Source: Streptomyces puniciscabiei (GTDB lineage Bacteria; Actinomycetota; Actinomycetes; Streptomycetales; Streptomycetaceae). Taken from it: a DNA stretch of 64,000 nucleotides. Shown here one piece after another: positions 60,104 to 64,000 of the stretch. Position numbers and translations under genes: made by a program. The stretch is from assembly GCF_006715785.1 (NCBI RefSeq), contig NZ_VFNX01000001.1, positions 1,502,501 to 1,566,500 on the forward strand, read 5' to 3'. The notes under the pieces are model-generated. The model was not told the origin of the DNA. It did not search any database and was given only the letters and a program-made list of their open reading frames with translations. Each line of letters opens with the position of its first letter. Position 1 is the first letter of the stretch.

Positions 60104-61843
60104 ATGTCCGGCGAGGGCGAGCCGATCGGGGGACGGATGATCGACGCGTACGAGGATCCGGGCACCCCGGACACCCGCGGCGGCTGGCGCTACCTGTGGT
60201 GGCTGGTGCTGCGTCAGCCGGGGCGGTCGGCGGCCGGGGCGCTGCTGGGCAGTGCGTGGATGGTGCTGATGGCCGCGCAGCCGTATCTGATGGCGCGGGC
60301 CGTGGACGAGGGGCTGGTGCCGGGTCGGCTGGGGGTGCTGGCCGCGTGGAGCGGGGTGATGTTCGCGGTCGGGTCGGTCAACGCCTGGCTGAGCATCATG
60401 CGGCACCGCACGATGACCCGGGTGCGCATGGACGCCAACTTCCGCACGGTGAAGGTGGTCGTGGGCCATGTGGTGCGGCTCGGGGCCGCGCTGCCGCGCC
60501 GGGCGGGGGCCGGTGAGGTGGTGACGATCGGAGTCGGCGACGTGACGACCGTCGCGCAGGCGCTGACGGTGGTCGGTCCGGGCGTCGGCTCGGCCGTGGT
60601 GTATGTGGTCGTGGCCGGGCTGCTGCTGGCGGTCTCGGCACCGCTCGCCGCCGTCGTGCTGCTCGGGCTGCCGGTGATCGCGCTGGTCACCGGGCCGCTG
60701 ACGCTGCGGCTGCAGGGCGCGGAGAGCACCTACCGGGAGCGGCAGGGTGTGCTGACCGCGCGCATCGGCGACCTCGCGGGCGGGCTGCGCGTCCTCAACG
60801 GCCTCGGCGGCAAGGGACTGTTCGCGGACGCCTTCCGGCAGGACTCGCGGCGGCTGCGCGCACAGGGCTACCGGGTGGGCGCGGTGGCCAGCTGGGTGCA
60901 GGCGCTCGGCGTGGGCCTGCCCACCCTGTTCCTGGCCGTGGTGACCTGGCTCGCGGCACGGCTCGCGGCCCAGGGATCCATCACCGTCGGCGAGTTGGTG
61001 GCGGTGTACGGCTATGTGGCCGTGCTGATCGGGCCGGTGGCGTTCTTCGTGCAGATGGCCTACGACCTGAACCGGGGTGTGGTGGCCGCGCGCCGAGTGG
61101 TACGGCTGCTGCGGCTGGAGCCGGAGCCGGACGAGGGCACGCTGCGGGCGCCCGAGGAACCGGCCGAGCTGCACGATCCGGCGTCGGGAGTGCGGGTGGT
61201 GCCGGGCCGGCTGACGGCGCTGGCCGCCGCCCGGCCCGCCGAGGCCGCCGCCGTGGTGGACCGGCTCGGCCGCTTCGGGCCGACCGACGCCACCTGGGGC
61301 GGGGTACGGCTGGACGCGGTCCCGCTGGCGGACGTGCGCGGGCGGATCCTGGTCGCGGACAACGAGGCCGACCTGTTCGCGGGGCCGCTGCGCGAGGTCG
61401 TGGCCGCCGGGCACCCCGCCGACGAGGCCGAGCTCGGCCGGGCGCTGTACGCGGCGGCCGCCGAGGACGTCGTACGCGGGCTGCCGGAGGGCACGGACTC
61501 GCCGGTGTCCGGGCAGGGCCGCAGCCTGTCGGGCGGGCAGCGGCAACGGATGCGGCTGGTAAGGGCGTTGCTGGCCGACCCCGAGGTGCTGCTCGCGCTC
61601 GAGCCGACCTCGGCGCTGGACGCGCACACCGAGGCGACGGTCGCCCGGCGGCTGCGCGAGGCGCGGGAGGGCCGTACGACGCTGGTGACGTCGACCTCGC
61701 CGCTGGTGCTGGACCACGCGGACACGGTCGTCTTCCTGGTCGACGGCAAGGTCGCGGCGAGCGGTCCCCACCGGCGGCTGCTCGGGGCGGAGCCGGGGTA
61801 TCGGGCACTCGTCGCCCGGGACACGGAAGGAGCCGTACGGTGA
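60104..61843 (+). CDS. ABC exporter half-transporter (pair 2, subunit A; no Walker A)
   Basis: A 579-residue fused exporter. Six helices span about residues 30-310. Where Walker A should be (about residue 373) the sequence is LAAARPAEAAAV with no Lys or Gly pattern, and Walker B is VLLALEPTSALD with Leu for the essential Asp. The signature LSGGQRQRM is intact. ATP binding at its own site is therefore unlikely. Starts at 60104 or 60137 (after GGGGGACGG) are both possible. Its 3' end carries GGAAGGAG and a GTGA junction that precedes the 91-bp array. Confidence 0.9.
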   Translation: MSGEGEPIGGRMIDAYEDPGTPDTRGGWRYLWWLVLRQPGRSAAGALLGSAWMVLMAAQPYLMARAVDEGLVPGRLGVLAAWSGVMFAVGSVNAWLSIMRHRTMTRVRMDANFRTVKVVVGHVVRLGAALPRRAGAGEVVTIGVGDVTTVAQALTVVGPGVGSAVVYVVVAGLLLAVSAPLAAVVLLGLPVIALVTGPLTLRLQGAESTYRERQGVLTARIGDLAGGLRVLNGLGGKGLFADAFRQDSRRLRAQGYRVGAVASWVQALGVGLPTLFLAVVTWLAARLAAQGSITVGELVAVYGYVAVLIGPVAFFVQMAYDLNRGVVAARRVVRLLRLEPEPDEGTLRAPEEPAELHDPASGVRVVPGRLTALAAARPAEAAAVVDRLGRFGPTDATWGGVRLDAVPLADVRGRILVADNEADLFAGPLREVVAAGHPADEAELGRALYAAAAEDVVRGLPEGTDSPVSGQGRSLSGGQRQRMRLVRALLADPEVLLALEPTSALDAHTEATVARRLREAREGRTTLVTSTSPLVLDHADTVVFLVDGKVAASGPHRRLLGAEPGYRALVARDTEGAVR

Positions 61844-62450
61844 CGGGGGCACGGGACGGGATGGGCGGCCGCGCGCCAAGGGTGCGGGTCGCGGGGCACC
61901 CGGGGCAGCGGCATGCGAGGTATGGCGCCACCGGCGGCCGACCGGCGCCCGGGCGGCCTGGCACCCGCGCGCCGCGATGCCCAGGGGGTCGTACGGTGAC
62001 GGCGGGCAAGGCGCCGCAGCGACGGCGGCCGACCTACACCCCAGCAGTCCGGTGCCCGCGCGCCACGAAGCCCAAAGGGTCGTACAGTCACGGCGGGCAA
62101 GGCGCCGCAGCGACGGCGGCCGGCCTACGCCCCAGCAGTCCGGTGCCCGCGCGCCACGAAGCCCAAGGGGTCGTACGGTGACGGCGGGCAAGGCGCCGCA
62201 GCGACGGCGGCCGGCCTACGCCCCAGCAGTCCGGTGCCCGCGCGCCACGAAGCCCAAGGGGTCGTACGGTGACGGCGGGCAAGGCGCCGCAGCGACGGCG
62301 GCCGGCCGACGCCCCAGCGGCCGGGAGGCCACACGCCGCGATGCCCGAGGGGTCGTACGGTGAGGCAGGGCCCGGGGCCGCAGCGACGGTGGCCGGCCTA
62401 CACCCCGGCGGTCCGGTGCCCGCGCGCCACGAAGCCCAAGGGGGCGTACG
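61844..62450. repeat. 91-bp tandem array between coupled exporter genes
   Basis: Five units start at 61988, 62079, 62170, 62261 and 62352, each exactly 91 bp; diverged unit-like sequence fills 61844-61987. Each full unit ends with an AGGGG-type run, and most have the block GTCGTACGGTGACGG, which carries a GTG start and an overlapping TGA. Unit 2 has lost this GTG (ACAGTCAC). The same block occurs at the stop of the upstream gene (61834-61846) and the start of the downstream gene. No ordinary gene lies here. Confidence 0.9.
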
Positions 62451-64000
62451 GTGACGGTGGGTGAGGGGCTGCTGCCGGTGGCAGGGCCGGCCCGGGTGCG
62501 GCGGGCCGCGCTGCGGCTGGTGCGGGCCGACGGGCGGGCGTTCGCCGCCGCGCTGCTGCTGAACACGCTGGCGGCGGGGGCCGGGCTGGTCGGGCCGTGG
62601 TTGGTCGGGCGGATCGTGGACGAGGTGCGGGGCGGGCAGGGGACCGGCGCGGTGGACCGGCTCGCGCCGTGGATCCTGGTGTGCGCGCTGGCCCAGCTGC
62701 TGCTGGCCCGCTGGGCGCGTTACGTCGGGTACCGGTTCGGGGAGCGGACGCTGGCCCGGGTGCGCGAGGAGTACGTCGAGCGGGTGCTGGCGCTGCCGGC
62801 GTCCGTGGTGGAGCGGGCCGGCACCGGCGATCTGACCGCGCGCGGCACGGCGGACGTGGCGATCGTCGGCACCACCCTGCGGGACGTCGGCCCGGAGCTG
62901 CTGGTCAGCGCCGTGCAGGCACTGTTCGTCCTGGTGGCGGTGTTCGCGCTCGACCCGCTGCTGGGGGCGTTCGGGCTGCTCGGGCTGACCCCGATCTGGC
63001 TGGCGCTGCGCTGGTATCTGCGGCGGGCCCGGGACGGCTATCTCGCCGAGGGCGCGGCCACCTCCCAGGTCGCGGAGATCATCGCCTCGACGGCGGCCGG
63101 CGCCCGGACGGTCGAGGCCTTCGGGCTGCGGGGGCGACGGGTGGCGGCGAGCCGGGACGCGCTGGAGGAGGCCCGCCGTACCCGTCTGTACACGCTGTTC
63201 CTGCGCACGATGTTCTTCCCGGCGGTCGAGGTGACGTACACCGTGCCCGTGGTGGGCGTACTGCTGCTCGGCGGCTGGCTGCACCAGCGGGGCGCGGTCG
63301 GCGTCGGCGCGGTGGTGGCGGCGGCACTGTACCTGCGGCAGTTCACCGAGCCGCTGGACCAGATCCTGATGCGCGTGGAGCAACTGCAGAGCAGCAGCGC
63401 CTCGTTCGCCCGCGTGGAGGGGCTGGCGCAGGCCCCGCGCGGGGAGAGTCCGGCCGGGTCCCCGGTTCCGGCGGACGACCGGATCGACGTGCGCGGGGTC
63501 CGGTACGCCTACGAGCGCGGCGGCGAGGTGCTGCGCGGGGTGGACCTGACGGTACGGTCCGGGGAGCGGCTGGCGGTGGTGGGCCCCTCCGGCGCCGGGA
63601 AGACGACCCTCAGCCGGCTCCTCGCGGGCATCGACCGGCCCGGCACGGGCGAGGTGACGGTGGGCGGGGTGCCGGTGGCCGAGCTGGCGCCGGAGCTGCT
63701 GCGCCGCCAGGTGGTCCTGGTGACACAGGAACACCATGTGTTCCACGGCACGGTCCGCGACAACCTGCTGATCGCCGAGCCGGAGGCCACGGACGAGGAG
63801 CTGTGGGCGGCGCTCGCGACGGTCGGGGCCGACGACTGGGTCCGGGCCCTGCCGGACGGCCTCGGCACCCGGCTGGGCGCGGGCGGCCGCGCAACCGACG
63901 GCTCCCAGGCGCAGCAACTCGCCCTGGCGCGGGTGGTGCTGGCCGACCCGCACACGCTGATCCTGGACGAGGCGACCGCGCTGCTGGACCCCACGACGGC
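62451..64000 (+). CDS. ABC exporter half-transporter (pair 2, subunit B; partial)
   Basis: The first 516 codons of a fused exporter; the 3' end is outside the window. Six helices span about residues 30-310. Walker A GPSGAGKTT (about residue 378) and Walker B LILDEATALLD are intact, while the signature is TDGSQAQQ instead of LSGGQ. This complements subunit A, whose signature is intact and Walker motifs lost. GTG at 62451 is preceded by AAGGGGG at a 6-7 nt spacing, provided by the last repeat unit. Confidence 0.92.
   Translation, partial: MTVGEGLLPVAGPARVRRAALRLVRADGRAFAAALLLNTLAAGAGLVGPWLVGRIVDEVRGGQGTGAVDRLAPWILVCALAQLLLARWARYVGYRFGERTLARVREEYVERVLALPASVVERAGTGDLTARGTADVAIVGTTLRDVGPELLVSAVQALFVLVAVFALDPLLGAFGLLGLTPIWLALRWYLRRARDGYLAEGAATSQVAEIIASTAAGARTVEAFGLRGRRVAASRDALEEARRTRLYTLFLRTMFFPAVEVTYTVPVVGVLLLGGWLHQRGAVGVGAVVAAALYLRQFTEPLDQILMRVEQLQSSSASFARVEGLAQAPRGESPAGSPVPADDRIDVRGVRYAYERGGEVLRGVDLTVRSGERLAVVGPSGAGKTTLSRLLAGIDRPGTGEVTVGGVPVAELAPELLRRQVVLVTQEHHVFHGTVRDNLLIAEPEATDEELWAALATVGADDWVRALPDGLGTRLGAGGRATDGSQAQQLALARVVLADPHTLILDEATALLDPTT

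Noticed and set aside
60062..62191. Minus-strand open frame of 709 codons across exporter subunit A and the array
   Set aside because: Antisense of a clear ABC exporter; composition (His/Arg/Pro/Gly-rich) is that of a shadow frame.
61844..62450. 91-bp array considered as a CRISPR array
   Set aside because: Units are contiguous with no unique spacers and no short palindromic repeat; no cas genes are present.

Overview
The window is a stretch of a high-GC actinobacterial chromosome, almost certainly Streptomyces. The signs are very strong GC bias at third codon positions, frequent GTG/TTG starts, coupled (ATGA/GTGA) gene overlaps, Tat and lipobox exports, and a gene order (gatA-gatC ... rmdB-like, ligA, mnmA, cysteine desulfurase ... 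gcvT-gcvH-glyA-sdaA) that I recall from the core region of Streptomyces chromosomes. I see no tRNA, rRNA, insertion sequence, prophage or CRISPR array. About sixty protein genes, two riboswitch loci and several unusual repeat tracts account for the sequence.

Region 1 (1-9468, all minus strand): gatA (cut by the window edge) and gatC of the tRNA amidotransferase, a cupin protein, an RmdB-like GGDEF-EAL membrane protein, NAD-dependent DNA ligase, a MetE-C-like protein, a small coupled ORF, an SDR and a LOG-family hydrolase. Region 2 (9545-14139): a DUF427 protein and an alpha/beta hydrolase (plus), mnmA (minus), a Tat-exported amidase (plus) and an IscS-like cysteine desulfurase (minus). A well-formed TPP riboswitch aptamer lies between the convergent amidase and desulfurase with no sense gene after it. 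Region 3 (14140-16906): about 1 kb of 204-bp repeats, then two small membrane proteins divergent from a FabR-like TetR regulator, and a Gly-rich lipoprotein.

Region 4 (17013-31845): a WYL regulator divergent from a TIGR03086 protein, a thioesterase, a membrane-anchored esterase whose 3' end overlaps a TRIC-type channel gene, an M1 metallopeptidase, a five-gene oligopeptide ABC operon whose last ATPase has a long acidic tail, and two SseB-type proteins. Region 5 (31888-37341): a P-loop ATPase diverges from a tandem glycine riboswitch that leads gcvT-gcvH-glyA-sdaA, a glycine/serine/one-carbon module. Region 6 (37347-46398): an RHH regulator-VOC-methyltransferase operon with a triple-repeat operator, a PI-PLC-like secreted protein, a GH25 lysozyme, an F420-type reductase, an EF-hand protein, a MerR regulator, a coupled pair of lipoproteins (deacetylase-like and beta-propeller), an RsbW-like ATPase and an enoyl-CoA hydratase.

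Region 7 (46479-64000): two tandem L,D-transpeptidase lipoproteins, glgX, a coupled ABC-ATPase/permease/histidine kinase/response regulator operon, and two pairs of ABC exporter half-transporters flanking a secreted HNH-like protein. In both pairs the two halves have complementary degenerate ATPase motifs, the pattern of heterodimeric exporters with one consensus ATP site. The second pair is split by an exact 91-bp tandem array. Units of this array carry copies of a Shine-Dalgarno-GTG-TGA junction that matches the original overlap between the two genes. This array and the orphan TPP riboswitch are the most unusual features of the window.
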